A stretch of 64,000 bases of DNA from Caprimulgus europaeus (taxonomy: Eukaryota > Chordata > Aves > Caprimulgiformes > Caprimulgidae). The translations under genes and the position numbers were made by a program. The stretch lies in the NCBI GenBank assembly GCA_907165065.1, contig OU015528.1, positions 73,389,474-73,453,473 of the forward strand, read 5' to 3'. Under the pieces are notes generated by a model. The model did no database searches and was not told the DNA's origin. It saw only the letters and a program-made list of their open reading frames with translations. This document shows, in pieces, positions 33,043 through 45,560 of this stretch (its first letter is position 1; each line of letters begins with the position of its first letter).

Positions 33043-36000
33043 AATTACTACAGAAATGTAGAGCTGTAGTTGAAACAGCAGCTGTTGACAGCAGGAAGAA
33101 CTGCTTGCACCTACAAGTCTTCAAATCACAAGGAGCCACGAGATCCTAAAACACCAGTAGGCAAGACTGAGTTGTATAATGTAGATAACAAAACTCTTAA
33201 GGGAAATCCAAGATGTAAGAGCTGAAAGCAGCATTACTTGCCCTTTATTTGTCACTATGGAAAGAAAGTATATTTTGTGTATTCTGCTGATGCTCTGTGT
33301 ATGTACGTATATATATACATCTATATCCTGAAAGGTATGGGCATGTTTATTTTAATAACAATCTCTTGAGTATCTAGCTAAACTAGTATGTCTATATTCT
33401 TTTTTGAAGTTGTACTGGTCTTGTTGAATGCATCATATAGCTTTAAGCACATTTGTGCCATTAAGAGCCTGTTCAGTGTCTTTAAGCATTTCAAAACAGG
33501 GTAAGGCTGTGATTATTATTACATCACTGTTCACTGATTATTTCATTTGAAGCCTCAGATAACCAGATAACCCTTTAAAATTAATTCATAAAATGTTTCC
33601 ATTTCTATATTCACTGAATGGATAAGGTGATATTTCGTTAACAGCTGTATTTCTTGGTGAAAAGTATGTTTCAGTAGAGCCCAGATTGTGCATTATAACA
33701 CTATGGTTTTAAAATGTCCACATCCTTTAAGGATGTCTCAAATTTAGGTGTTTTTAGCTCTTAATGCTGTCAAAAACAGTTTAAAAGAATTAAAATATCA
33801 TAGAATTCATAAAATTGCATTTAATATTGGAGAAAATTTTGATTTATAAGACAATAAAATAGTAACTTATCCTTGTAAACCAGTCACTTATTCACTTTGA
33901 AATTTTTAGCTTAAAATATCTCTCTACAACACTACACAATACAAACATTCATCAAGAAAAAGATGTGTCTTTATAATATAAATTGATCACTTCCAGTGAA
34001 AAAAAAAAGTAAAGGAACTCTGTATAACTGTGTGACTCCTAGAATTATATTCCTTTTATAAGCTTATTATTAACTTTATGTTTATATCCCAGATTTAAGT
34101 CAATGCTATGTGTCAGTTACAGGGCAGAACAAAGCAAATCTATATTGGTGCATAGACTGGGAGAGCAAATTGGGTGTCATGAGAATGATGAATGAGAGCA
34201 TGAAAACAGAGTCCTACTAAGGTCTAATTCCTTTGAAATGATACAATGATGATATATGTTCAACATTTTCCAACTGCAGATCTCAGAGCAGATACCCACG
34301 GAGATAAATAGCATTGTCCTTGCTTACAGACAAGAAAACTGGGGTACTTGATGATGGCTTCCTGACAGATAAACCAAATTCAGCCACTGAAACCCAGGTA
34401 GGATTTCAGTCTCTGTTAAACATAGCTTTCCACTTCATGTTTCCATAGAAGCTTGGTGGGAGCAAGGATATATATGCTTCAAGATTAATGAATGACACAG
34501 ATAGCACTGCAAAGGGATTTTAGGTGGTCAGAATATATTATGTTTTAGTACTCATGCTACAGCAGCAGCTACATGCTCTGTTTATATGTCCACTTGGGAA
34601 GCATTATCCACATGCATCAGGAAAGGGAGATCACTGAGCAGAAGATCTTGTGCTCTAAGTGCACAAGATGAGGCAGTCAGCAAAGCATCAGTGAGGTTAC
34701 AGTAACTGATGTGAATACTAGTGCATTCATATTTGAGACAATTTTAAGCACCTTTTTGACAGAGGGCATATTAGAATTTTCTCCTTCAATTATAGCCATA
34801 AAAAACCTCGTTGCTTGCTTCCTGATAACAATGAAACAGTTTTAACAGCTTGAAGTATTACCTAGCTTGAGTAGTTGCTTTCCCCACATTGAAGAAGGTG
34901 ATCATTTTAATAATCCCATCTTTATCTACAAATGCCTGAGTCTTTTGTATGTTGAAAATTAAAGATTTCATTCATTTCCTGCAAAATAGTTAAAACAAAT
35001 ATCTTCTGTCAGAAGCTAGCTTCTCCCAGTTTCAATTAAACTTAGCAATGACTTTCACACATCAGAGACTGACTGAAAAGATCAGTCAGTTCTATCTTCC
35101 CCACACCAGCTTTGTACTGCCACATATGGCCAACATTGATTCTTCAAGCACTGCAGAGAATTTCCCTACATTTTTCAATTTTCTACCAATTGCACCTTTA
35201 ACTGAGGGTGAAATCATTATGGCTTTTGCTGTCATCTTAACTTTATTCAAAGCACTTAATATATCCCAATTTTCTCAGTGTTAAAAAATCCTGTCTAACT
35301 TTGTTTTGACACTAACAGATTACTTCCCACATTATCTTTATTAAAGCAGTCCACACAGCAATTTGCTTTCTTGGATTTAATTTTTTTAGGTGCAAAAGTC
35401 TTGTTTAATTGAAAAGTAACATTCTTCATTAGCTCTGTATTTTCAGCAATAACAAGACTTGTATCCATCTGGACATGAATTTGGTGTTAAAGTCAGGCTT
35501 AAATTCTGAATAAGAACTCAGAATTGGTTTCTACCAATACCAAACAAGAGTCTTGATGTCCATGCATTATATTACTTGGAAACAGTTAATCACAGATAAC
35601 TTTTCAGACAGATCCAGAAAGAACAGGACTTATCGCTTGATACCTTTATTACTATCTTTCATCAGATCCCAGAGAAAAGCTATCAGTCAGTGACCCTGAA
35701 ATTTTTTATCATGGTTGGCACATCAAACACTTGCTCACCCTTGTTGTGCTAGAGGTTAGTTGTGCAACAACACAGGTGATGATATGTTTGCTCTCCCATT
35801 CCCTTTCCAAGAATATCCCTGAAAAGCTGATTCATGATAATTCTCAGGGAAATGAAGAATGGCCGTGAGAAGTGGCTATCGAGCAAGTTCTGTTTTTACC
35901 TCCTTTTCTAAATCCAGAGCAGACTCAGGTCCAGAGGATTTATGTCATCAAAGGACAAACACTTCTGTATTTACAGCACTAAATTCAACTAATACACAGA

Positions 36001-36103
36001 TGTTCAATTCCTGCTGTTCTCTCTCTCTTATAATTTGGGACAAATTCTTTATTTTGCCTTTGCTACAGCCACTCCTCTACACAATAATAACTCTTCTTTG
36101 CTC
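33043..36103. other. AT-rich unique sequence, possible ancient SINE
   Basis: No gene recognised. A TA-rich patch lies at about 33305-33330, and a possible MIR-like SINE remnant at 34262-34420. Small open frames without domains. Confidence 0.6.
34262..34420 (-). mobile_element. possible ancient MIR-like SINE remnant
   Basis: CAGATCTCAGAGCAG, ATTGTCC...TTACAGACAAGAAAACTGGGG and CACTGAAACCCAGG fall in the order of words expected in the reverse complement of a MIR-type SINE (near ATTTTACAGATGAGGAAACTGAGG and GAACCCAGG). Similarity is heavily decayed and judged by eye. Confidence 0.4.
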
Positions 36104-36232
36104 TTTTTTTGTTTGCTTGGGGGTTTTTTGTTTTGTTTTGGGTTTGGGTTTTTTTGGGGGGGCGTGGGGCTTTGGTTTTTTGTTTTGTTTGGGGGTTTGG
36201 TTTTGCTTGATTGTTTGTTTGTTTGTTTTTTT
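36104..36232. repeat. G/T-rich low-complexity tract with G-quadruplex motif
   Basis: T-runs alternate with G-runs of 3-7 on the plus strand. The part at 36140-36169 has four G-runs of three or more with loops of 3, 7 and 3. The Phe/Gly/Trp-rich open frames in three overlapping frames are composition artefacts. Confidence 0.92.
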
Positions 36233-36494
36233 GAAATCCCAGAGCAGCCAGCAGCCTACCACTCTCTCAAATATGCATCCTGGAAATAAAAAATAAATAA
36301 CAGCTGAGATCTTCAGGTTATCTACTTGCACAGAGAGCACCGGGCACTGCTACAGGATAAAAGCCTCTTGGACAGGCAGGATAAGCAGCACTTGCATGAA
36401 ACACCGTTTTCCCTTCAATCTTCCCAGTAGTGGGTGTTCGTGCTGCAGCTTTTCTGCAGCGCAGCCCGGTGTCTGCAGCCAGCAGGTGGTACTG

Positions 36495-36648
36495 TTGCCC
36501 AGGGCAGTGGTGGAGTCCCCATCCCTGGAGGTATTTGAGTCATGTAGACATAGTGCTGAGGGACATGGTTTAATTGGAGACTTATCAGTGTGAGGTTAAT
36601 GATTGGAAAGGTCTTTTGCACTCTAGGCAATTCTGTGATTCTGATTCT
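36495..36648 (+). mobile_element. CR1 LINE 3'-end fragment
   Basis: TTGCCCAGGGCAGTGGTGGA, then CCATCCCTGGAGGTATTTGA, then TGCTGAGGGACATGGTTTAA and a terminal TTCTGTGATTCTGATTCT. About 154 bp of ORF2 end plus 3' UTR, reading left to right. A block with higher GC than the flanks follows at 36650-36780 and is not recognised. Confidence 0.94.
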
Positions 36649-36962
36649 CTCGCTCTCCCGGGGAGTCTGGGCTTTGCCCACCTCTGCACTACAGGGCCAG
36701 GGCCGTGCTCCAGCCTTCGGGCCCATGGGGCTGCCTGAGAAGCCTCTGCAAGGCAGGTGACACCACACTCAACAGGCCCTCTGCCATGTTACACCACGGC
36801 AACCTTTGCTGGTGTCAGGGGTCTTAGGCAAAGCTTGCTGCTAGTTGGAGGGGTTGGGTCGGGTTGGTTGTTCTTCAGTGTTATTCAGATTGGGACAAGT
36901 TGTTAAAAATTTTCCTGAGAAGCCTCCAAGGGAATCTTGTTTAAATAAATAAAATCAGTAAG

Positions 36963-36992
36963 AACAAAACAAAACAAAACAAAACAAAAAAA
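36963..36992. repeat. (AAAAC)n microsatellite
   Basis: About five AAAAC units ending in an A-run. Confidence 0.93.
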
Positions 36993-37066
36993 ATCTTACC
37001 ATTGAAATACTGTACTTTGACTTTTTAAAATTAAAATTCACATTTAAGAGAGGAATTTTCTTCCTG

Positions 37067-37109
37067 TGGGACATATGACAACAAAGAAACTTTGTTGTCA
37101 TATGTCCCA
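37067..37109. repeat. perfect 20-bp inverted repeat with 3-nt loop
   Basis: Left arm TGGGACATATGACAACAAAG (37067-37086), loop AAA (37087-37089), right arm CTTTGTTGTCATATGTCCCA (37090-37109). Every position pairs. It is not part of a recognised transposon end. Confidence 0.97.
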
Positions 37110-38112
37110 GCGATAAATGTGATAGACAAAGAAATAGAAAAATCAAACAAGGGCAAATCATTATCCATTAGACACTGTGAATGATTTCGATACTTTTTAG
37201 TATGTGCATGCTTGCCTAATTCAAAGTTTGTTAAGATAAACAGGTGGGACACAAGGCTCCCAAGCATTGCTGAAGGCCAAGAAAGGTGCTGTAGGGCAGC
37301 TCAAATGGTGCCATTACACTCACAGACTAGGAAACATTGTAAGTCTCCTTCAAATCTGGGCTCTTTCGATTTGATGTGTTCAGACACCAACACACAAGGT
37401 CAATTTTTCAAAGATATTTCCTTTTGTTGATTTGAGTACAAAAGTACAGACCCTTGGGAGTGAATTCTGAGCTGAACTATATTTCCTGACTACTAATAAC
37501 AATCTCTGAAATGTCATTTGATGCACACTGATAACATACCTAAATATTAATCTGAAACATTCACATGATCTTCCATTCATCTATTCCAGGGAAATGTCAT
37601 GAATGAAATGCTAATGGAATGTGACAAAATACTTAAGGCAGAAAACTCATGAGACAAATTAAGGCCACTGGACTTTTCCCAACAGTTGTAATAGCTACTG
37701 AGGCACCGACAGAGCCAGAGGAAGACCTTATGTTACTCTTGGGACTTTACAGTGTGGTCTATAGAAAATAGCTTTATGATTCCTGGCGGAACCCAGGCTT
37801 CCGACCTACTTTGCAAGATAGTATCAAAAAGTAAAGAATCTGAAAGGGAAGAAAACTCAATCAAGTACTGGGGAAACTTTGTAAATGTTCTGTAAATGTT
37901 GCTTGTGGCTCTTGTGGTCCTTCCTTATGTCCACAGTCATTTAAAAGTAGAAGAAAAAAATTTAGTTTGTGGGATGAATTCAAGGAAATAGGTATTGCAA
38001 AATTTTCCGCAACTAGCCTACCTTCACAGTGTTTCTTGGGTTTTTGTTGTCGTTGTTTTGTTTTTTGCAGGTATATAGCAGATCTCTTCCCATATATAAC
38101 ATTAAAAACAGA

Positions 38113-38132
38113 TTTTTTTTTTTTTTTTTTTT
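38113..38132. repeat. T20 homopolymer
   Basis: Twenty consecutive T followed by CAG. No host splice context or retrocopy is recognised beside it. Confidence 0.92.
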
Positions 38133-39566
38133 CAGAGGAACACCGATTTTCAGCTAAATTTGCCCTACATTAGACAGTTCATTGCTTGAGATTTGATAGA
38201 GAATTGGAAGAACACCCTCCATCAGCAAACACTGACATAGTAAAAGCAAACATGAAGAAAGAATTAAGCATTTTCCTCATAGCATTACATTTTGAAAGGA
38301 ATGGGTTCTGGCAGGTGTCCACAAGAAGCAGAAACTAACTGAAAGATAAAAGGCAACACTACGTGCATCCACACCAGGTACAGAAGAGATGGATCAGAGG
38401 CAACCAAACAGGAACAGAGACCTCTGTTTATCTCTTGCAATGAAACAGAATATAGATGAAACTTGGCATCAGTCTGAAAGGATGGTTTGAAGTTAAGCTA
38501 CATAAAGTCCTGAGGGGAAAGAAAAAAAAAAAGAAAGAAAGAAAAAAACCACAACAAAAAACTCACAGTAGACACAGATCAAAATACATGTGAGAGAACA
38601 ACTCCACCTAGAAGCCCGGAACAATTTGTAAGATTCATTAGTTACACAACAAAGTAACTTGAAAGAAAGGAAGTAACAATAGATTCTGAAAAATCTGCAC
38701 CTGGAAAAAGAAGTAAGGCCCTCCAAAGACAAAAAAAGGCCTGTATCTCTGAAACTTTTTACTGATGCAATAATGAAAAAAACATTTCAATATCACTGAC
38801 ATCAAGCACAAATAATCAAAGACAGGAAGAGAAAGAGAAGTATTTGTGGATATTGAAATGGTCATGAGATTTATAAAAGATACAATAGCTAGCAACATGA
38901 CTGAAATGATTATTCACATAAAAAAGAAACCCTTAAAAAACCTGATACTATTTAGCTTAAGAAGGAAGCAGTCATGGATTTCTTATCTACCAATTGATTG
39001 CATTCTGCAGAGCTCTTCACTTGATATCAACTACATTTTTTTTGCTTATCCTCCTCTGACTTTTCCTTAGAAACAAGATTCCTTATGACTCCCCAGTGTA
39101 TTTCCCCAAGGTGTAGGGCAGATGTAATTAAAGGCAACACAATTAAAAAGGGATTGCACCTAAATCACTATGCTGTAACCATTCCTCATGCAGAACCTGC
39201 TTTATAGAACTGCAGAAATTTAACTCATAAATACAACTTTATTCTAATCCACATCTCTCTGCTTATCTGTAGTATGTCAGAGAGAGATTTTTTTCCCACA
39301 TAAAATTCTCAAGCAAAAGGAGCTGAAGACATGAAAACTGCTTTTTATTGAGTGAGATTTTTTTCTTTCAGGTCACCTAGTGAAGTTCTCATGTTTCTCT
39401 GATTAAATTATTTGTTGTTTAAGCAAAGCTATTTGTCTACAGATTTGTTATGGGTCTACAGAAGTCAATAAGTCTGCCCATTGACTTAAATAGGCTTTCA
39501 ATCAACGTGTTTAGGGGCCAAATCTTAATCTCACTGAACATAAACCAAAGCTCTGTTGATTTCAGT

Positions 39567-39634
39567 GAGATCAGAGTTCTGCCTCAGATGTACAGAAGAT
39601 GAGATCAGAATTCTGCCTCAGATGTACAGAAGAT
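39567..39634. repeat. 34-bp tandem duplication
   Basis: Two head-to-tail 34-bp units (39567-39600 and 39601-39634) that differ at a single base (GAGTTC versus GAATTC). Confidence 0.96.
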
Positions 39635-40773
39635 GAAAGGTTTAACAACTGACACAGAAAGTTAAATGGAATAGGAGAAACCATGAATCATTGGGGTTTT
39701 TTCTTATTTATGTACAAGAAACATCCCTCAATGAAACTAATTTTGGAGAACTATTGAGTACATACAAATTGAGCTTATATAGATAGCAGTGCATATATGA
39801 GGAGGCTACAGGCACTTTACAAGTTAGTGAAAATGTCACTATAATAAAATTCAAATAATTTTATTGTTTGTCATCAAAAAGACAAAATATCATAGTTTTT
39901 ATGTTGTACATACCAATTGTCACAATTTCACAGTTGTTCAAAAGCATGATCCTAAGAACACTGTGGGACTGAGACAAGGAAATGTTTACACTATCCACCT
40001 GTAGACAGCTAACTTTGAGGGCTGAATCACTAGGGCTATCTCTCATTAGCTCTCGTCTTCCAAGGGTTCCCAGATGGAAGTAACATGGCATCTCCAAATA
40101 ATGTTTCAGTGAAGGAGCTTGAACATCTCCAAACGTATCTCCACTGTCAGTGGCATCCTTTCCTTACCCTTTCTGTTTCCCCTGAGCTTCCCAGCTCTGA
40201 GCACAGCTTCCCATCCATGTCAGGGTTTGATTTGGGTTGCACTTGGTCTGATTTGGCTACTTTTAACCTCACCTGAAGGAGGCTGTGAAAGAGGTTTATC
40301 CACAACAAGGATGTCATAAGAAGAAATCCAGATGTGTAATTTCACCTGTGGTCTCATAGAAGACAATTTTGATTTTTTTTTCCAAATGATGGGAGCATAA
40401 AAATATGGGGTTCCACTTTAGCTCACTGCAAGTGGACATTTCTAAAAAAAATGTGAAAAAAAAACGAGGGCTGATTTATGTCAAAGTAAACCTGGCAGAC
40501 CACTTCTACCTTGTCCTTCTCAGTGCAAACAGGACTCCCTTAAGCCTCACCAGGACTTGTCTGATCCTCAGAGCTGGGGCTGCAGAACAGTCTTTGTTAG
40601 ATGAGGCAAGTGCAAAGGGCATCACTTCAGCTCCTGATCCCTGCTGTCAACTCAAGCTGAGATTCAGGCAATTAACTGTGCTTTAAGCAGATAGTGAAAA
40701 TATAGTCATTCAGAGCAATCAGAAAGAAAACAAAAACACTTGCATAAAGCCAAGATCAACAGTGCCCCGAGTG

Positions 40774-42190
40774 ACAGAATCACAAAATCATAGGATGACA
40801 GAACGGAAGGAACCTCTTGAGGTCATCTGGTCCAACCCCCAGCTCAACCAAGGCCACCCAGAGCCGGTTGCCCAGGACTGTATCCAGACAGTTTTTTATA
40901 ATGTCTAAGGATAGAAACTCTACATCCTCTATGGGCAACCTGTGACTGTGGTTGATCGCCCTCACAGTGACTAGTCCTGTGGCTGAGCACCATCAAAAAC
41001 AACTTGGCTCCTTGCATCCTCCATTCTGGTATTTATGTGCATTGATAAGATTCCCCCAGAGCCTTTTCTTCTCTAGGCTAAACAGTCACAGCTCCCGAAG
41101 ACTTTCCTTGCATGTGAGATATTCTATTCTCTTAATCAGCTTTGTGGTCCTTTGTTGGATGCTCTCCAGTATATCCATGTTTCACTTATACTTGGGAGCC
41201 CCAAACTGGACACAATACTCCAGATGTGGCCTCACTAGCACTGAGTAGAGGGCAAAGATCATCTCCTTTGACCTCCTGGCAATACTTTGCCTAATACAAC
41301 CCAGGATACCATTTTCCTTTCTTGCAGCAAGAGCAAATTGTTGATTCCTGCTCAACCTAGTGCCCTCCAGGACCCCCAGGTCCTTTTCTGCAAAGCTGCT
41401 TTCCAGCTACACAGCCCCCAGCATGTGCTGGCGTATGGGGTTGTTCCTTCCCAAATGCAGGACTTTGCACTTCCCCCTTGTTGAACTGCATGAGGTTCCT
41501 GTGGGCCCATTTCTCCAGACTGTTGAGGTCCCTCAGGATGGCAGCATGACCCTCTAGCTTATCAGCCACTCCTCCCAGTTTGGTGTCATCAGCAAACTTG
41601 CTGAGGGTACGCTCTTCCTTGTCATTCAGATATCCAGTACACAGGACCCAGTCCAGGGGTACACAGTTAGTCACTGGTCTCAAACTAGACTTTGTACTAC
41701 TTATCACCACCCTCTGAGTCTGGCTATTCAGCCAATTTTCAATCCACCTCACTGTCTGGTCATCCAGACTATACATCAATAGCTTCTCTATGAGGATTTT
41801 ATGGAAGACATTGTCAAAGGCCTTCCTGAAGTCCAGGTAGACAATATCACTACTCCTCCTTCATCTACCAGGCCAGTCAGTCATCACAGAAGGTACCAAG
41901 TTGCTCAGGCTTGATTGCCACTTGGTGAAGCTATGCTGACTACTCCTCATGATTTTTGTCTTCCCTACTGTGCCTGGAAATGGCTTACAGGATTAGCTGC
42001 TCCATTACCTTTCCAGGGATCAAGGAGAGGATGACACTTGTAATTCCCTGGGCCTTCCTCCTGGACTTATGGAAGACATTTACTTTTCTCTAATCTTTGA
42101 GCACTTCTCTCAGTTGCCATTATGGATTAATTATTGAGAGTGGCTTGGCAATGACATCAGTCAGCTCGCTTAGCAGTTGTGTATGTCAAT
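40774..42190 (-). mobile_element. CR1 LINE, 5'-truncated, ~1.4 kb
   Basis: The plus strand begins ACAGAATCACAAAATCATAG (reverse complement of CR1 octamers) with GGTCATCTGGTCCAACCCCC following. It continues through the 3' UTR, the ORF2 C-terminus and into the RT domain. Recognisable sequence ends near 42190, around the stretch CTTGGCAATGACATCAGTCA. The element is a different subfamily from the 9409-11810 copy and is full of stops. Confidence 0.95.
41357..41779 (-). pseudogene. CR1 reverse transcriptase pseudogene fragment
   Basis: A 140-codon frame. Residues 11-17 read RWIENWL, residues 60-70 contain [11 protein letters not shown] (motif C with both aspartates), and residues 84-103 cover LRDLNSLEKWAHRNLMQFNK. 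Motif B is degraded (CVPLDW in place of GVPQGS) and sequence between motifs B and C is shortened. The start Met is not a natural start; the frame is simply open. Confidence 0.92.
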
Positions 42191-43490
42191 CTCATTTCCG
42201 GACATAGTTTACATACTTTACATAGTTGAATAGTTGAATTGCACACATTTACACCACATCTGAGTTTATCATTCTGTATGTTTGAATTACCACCACCACC
42301 ACTAAATTACTAAGTAATTTAAAAAAATATCAGGTATGAGCATGAGCATTCGAAAAGCACAGGTAAAGTTGCTTTCACTGTAGATGCTAAAAGTTTAACT
42401 ATTTTTATGTTTCACTTCTGTGTTCCTAAAGTAGGTGGTGTGTGGCATTTATTGTTTTAAAGATGTATCAGCATGAAATATGCAGGTGCCGCACTCCAGA
42501 ACAAGTTTTGCCAATGTGCTTGCTGAGAAAAATCAACCCTTACAGACCTGCCATCAGCAAAGGATATTGGGGTATAGGGTTTAAGGAAATATGTTTCTTT
42601 TGCAATTATATATGAGCTAATATAAAACATAATAAACATAAACACAAAAAAGGCCCAAGAGTTTTTTAAAGGAAATTTGTAACTAAAAAAAATAAATCCT
42701 TATAAAATATGATTTTCAGTACCATTTGTACTATGCTCCCTAAAGCTCACTGTTCAGTTGCTAACATCCACAGTCAAATATGCCTGTTATCCAAAGACAC
42801 AACAGTACAATTACTTTGGTCCTTAGGAACAGCTTGGATTATTTATAAGACTAATTTTTTTTCTATCAGGACAAAGAAATGAATTGAATAAAATTACAGA
42901 CAGTTAGGACAGAGTTACATATAGAAATATAAACAGAAGAAGCGCTTGCTAACAAAATGATCACAATTAGTAAGAAACAATTGTTAGCCAAGAAAAGACA
43001 GTAGTATAGGAAAAATCTTGCTGCTGCAGATGCGTGCCCAGTACAATGAAACGAAGAAAAACAAATTCAGAAAATGCCCAGCAGCACTATTTTGCATTAC
43101 ACAGATTCTGTCTGTGCTAATATGTGCCAAATTAGGTCTGTGACTGAAGACCTACTACAGAGCAAAGCAGAGTTTCTACCAGCTAAGGAAAGCCTAGAAC
43201 TTAATATAACTCTTAATTATGATTCACCCATTTCCTTCTTCCTTTTGGCAGCATGATGCAGTTTCCTGTTGTTTACTGAACAATACCAAAAGCACATGAC
43301 AGCATGTATGTGCTCAGGTTTAGATCAAGACAAGCACAAGTAGTCAGATACAAACTGCATCCTTCATGCAAACCCTTCATACCCGTGATTCAAGGACCTT
43401 CTGCGGGACCTGAACTTATGCATGTTAAATGCAATCATATTTTCCTTATCTTACATGTAGACACAAATTCCTTCAGTCACAAACCAGCCC

Positions 43491-43521
43491 ACAAAAAACC
43501 AAACCAAACCAAAACAAAAAA
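43491..43521. repeat. (AAACC)n-type microsatellite
   Basis: AACC/AAACC units followed by AAAAC and an A-run. Confidence 0.88.
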
Positions 43522-45100
43522 ACTGACTGTCAGAAGAAAACTCAAAATTTGTTTCTGCAAAAGTTATTTCTCTGTTTTCAGGAAATAATAACTTGTGTTG
43601 CAAAAGACTATTTTTTATACTTATTTGCTTCTTTTTCTTTATACACTGTAGTTTGTGCTTTCTATTTTGTTACTTGAGAGAGAAGAGAAAGTTTCTTGAA
43701 AGTTTTAAGTTTCTTTTAAAGATATCTTTCCAAGTCTATATTAGAAAGAAAACAATTAGAGCCCCTTGTAAAAAGGAAGAGGTCTTAGCAATAAATCATT
43801 GAGATTAGAAAGCTAAGGGAAAAGACCTTTACTGCTTATTTGCATTTCCCTAAAAATTAATCTTTAAATTTGAGTGAATCTTTGTCATTATAAGGGCTGG
43901 GCAGGTGCAGCAAGTCAAAGAAGATATATTTATACTCCCCTCTGAATTTTGTTTCTCAGTCCATGACAATGTTTCGCTGCAAAGAGCAGCTGCATCAGAA
44001 ATGGATATAACTCAGCAGCTATTCATTGATAATTTTTACCAATTACCTTTCTGACAGTTCTACTATCTATGGAACAACACTGGTTTATAACAGATGGCAG
44101 TCTCTGCCCTCAGTCTGACTTCTAAGTTCATGCTGGTATCACCTTATGTTGACTCCCAATCTACTTATCACAGAGCAGAAATACATGCTCAGCTCTCTGC
44201 TGGGAGCCAATGATACATCAGAAGTCGAATTCAGCCTATGCTGTTCTAATGTATACATAGGATAGATAGCCTAAACCTTTCCAGTATTCAAAACCTTTTG
44301 CTGGCTTAAAAAAAACATAGATGTTAACCTCTCCGGCTGTCTTGTTCCTTGCTTATTATATTTGTTGTCTCTGTGTGAACTGCAGACCCTCCTTTCCCTC
44401 TCCTATCTCAGCAAAGCACCAGGGTGTGCTTCGCATCCATAAAAGCACAGAAGACTTAACTGTTTTGAACTATTTCTAATTCTCTTTGAATTTGCCAGTT
44501 TTTAAGGAATTTAATTATATCCAATAAGGAATAAAGGTTTAAGGATGCAAGAAAGCTGTGCACGTTTGATGCACAATAAATGATTCCTTGCAGAACACAT
44601 TTAACCTCATGAAAGGAGGTCAAACCCGAGAGACCAAACAGATGACTAACATAAAGTCAATTCTTAGAAATTTGGTCTATGAAAAGTGCATGGAAAGGAC
44701 AGTGGGCAGGGAGTTGTACTCTGTCCCTGTGAGCTCCATGTGGAGAATGAGTGGTTGATCACTGATACTGTCATTTAAGCAAAGTTTACACAGGATACAC
44801 AGGTAAACCTAAAAATTTGAGAATTAAGATTAAACACTTAAAATGGGCATAAATCTGTATTACACTGAGAGATATAAGGGAAGAAAAGGAAAAGAGTAAC
44901 TCTTTTTGGAGCTGGCAGAAAATAGAGAATGTATGAGGAAAGAAGACTTAGGTTTAAATATCTTGTTCTCTTTCTATTAATTTGAAAGCTTCCACCTAAA
45001 GACATTCATACTGACATTCTTCAGAAAAAACAAAGCTATCAAGTTGAGAGAGTGTGAAGAGTATGTCAGATGTGTGAATTTCTCATCTTTCACTTGGCTT

Positions 45101-45136
45101 TTTATATATATATATATATAAAAAAAAAAAAAAAAC
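45101..45136. repeat. (TA)n followed by A-run
   Basis: TTTATATATATATATATA running into about 16 A residues. Confidence 0.93.
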
Positions 45137-45227
45137 CTACATTGTCAGGGACAATAAAAGCAAGGGAAGACCTTGAGAAACAAGCCACACATTGGGTCGA
45201 TAAAATTCTCATTAAGTGTTAGCTTTA

Positions 45228-45560
45228 TGACTGTTAGGAACTTAGGAATTGTCATACTGGGCCAGGTGAATATTTTTTTCTCAGCCAGTAGCACATTTCC
45301 GGTGCTTCAAAGAGGGATAAAAGAAAGCCCATGAGCAAAATTCCTTGCTAAAATTTTGTGTCCATGGTTGGCTTATAGCCAACCACACATAATTTAATTC
45401 TCATTATCTACATGAACGTCCAGTCCTTGTTTGAACCCTGCAATTTTTGACAATGATTTTCATGAACCTGCTGTTCACTGTGAGAATATAAACATGCTTT
45501 GAAAATTTAGATTTCCTCTGTCTATAATCTCAAGTCTCCTGCTTCTTGAATGGTAATAGA
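45228..45560 (-). mobile_element. probable ancient CR1-like LINE 3' region
   Basis: GGAACTTAGGAATTGTCATA, CTGGGCCAGGTGAAT, GGCTTATAGCCAACCA, CAGTCCTTGTTTGAACCCTG and a following CCTGCTGTTCACTGTGAGAA fall in the same order as words in the 3' region of old amniote CR1 elements read backwards (GCCATACTGGGTCAGACCA, then TTTTTTGAACCCTG). Decay is much greater than in the avian copies. It may continue towards 46240. Confidence 0.6.

Larger units (their letters stand above)
36649..40773. other. AT-rich unique sequence with short structural repeats
   Basis: No gene recognised. It contains an (AAAAC)n run (36963-36992), a perfect 20-bp hairpin (37067-37109), a T20 run (38113-38132), a purine-rich GAAA tract (38518-38548) and a 34-bp tandem duplication (39567-39634). 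Confidence 0.65.
42191..45227. other. AT-rich unique sequence, no recognised gene
   Basis: No gene or clear transposon recognised. AACC/AAAC low-complexity sequence at 43491-43521, a (TA)n-A(n) tract at 45101-45136. Confidence 0.65.

Noticed and set aside
33795..33830. ATCATAGAATTCATAAAATTG, resembling a CR1 3' octamer
   Set aside because: The sequence after it does not follow any CR1 tail, so it is probably chance.
35859..36296. 145-codon open frame with a hydrophobic Phe/Leu/Gly C-terminus that could look like a membrane segment
   Set aside because: The hydrophobic part is the translation of the G/T low-complexity tract; the N-terminal part has no recognised domain.
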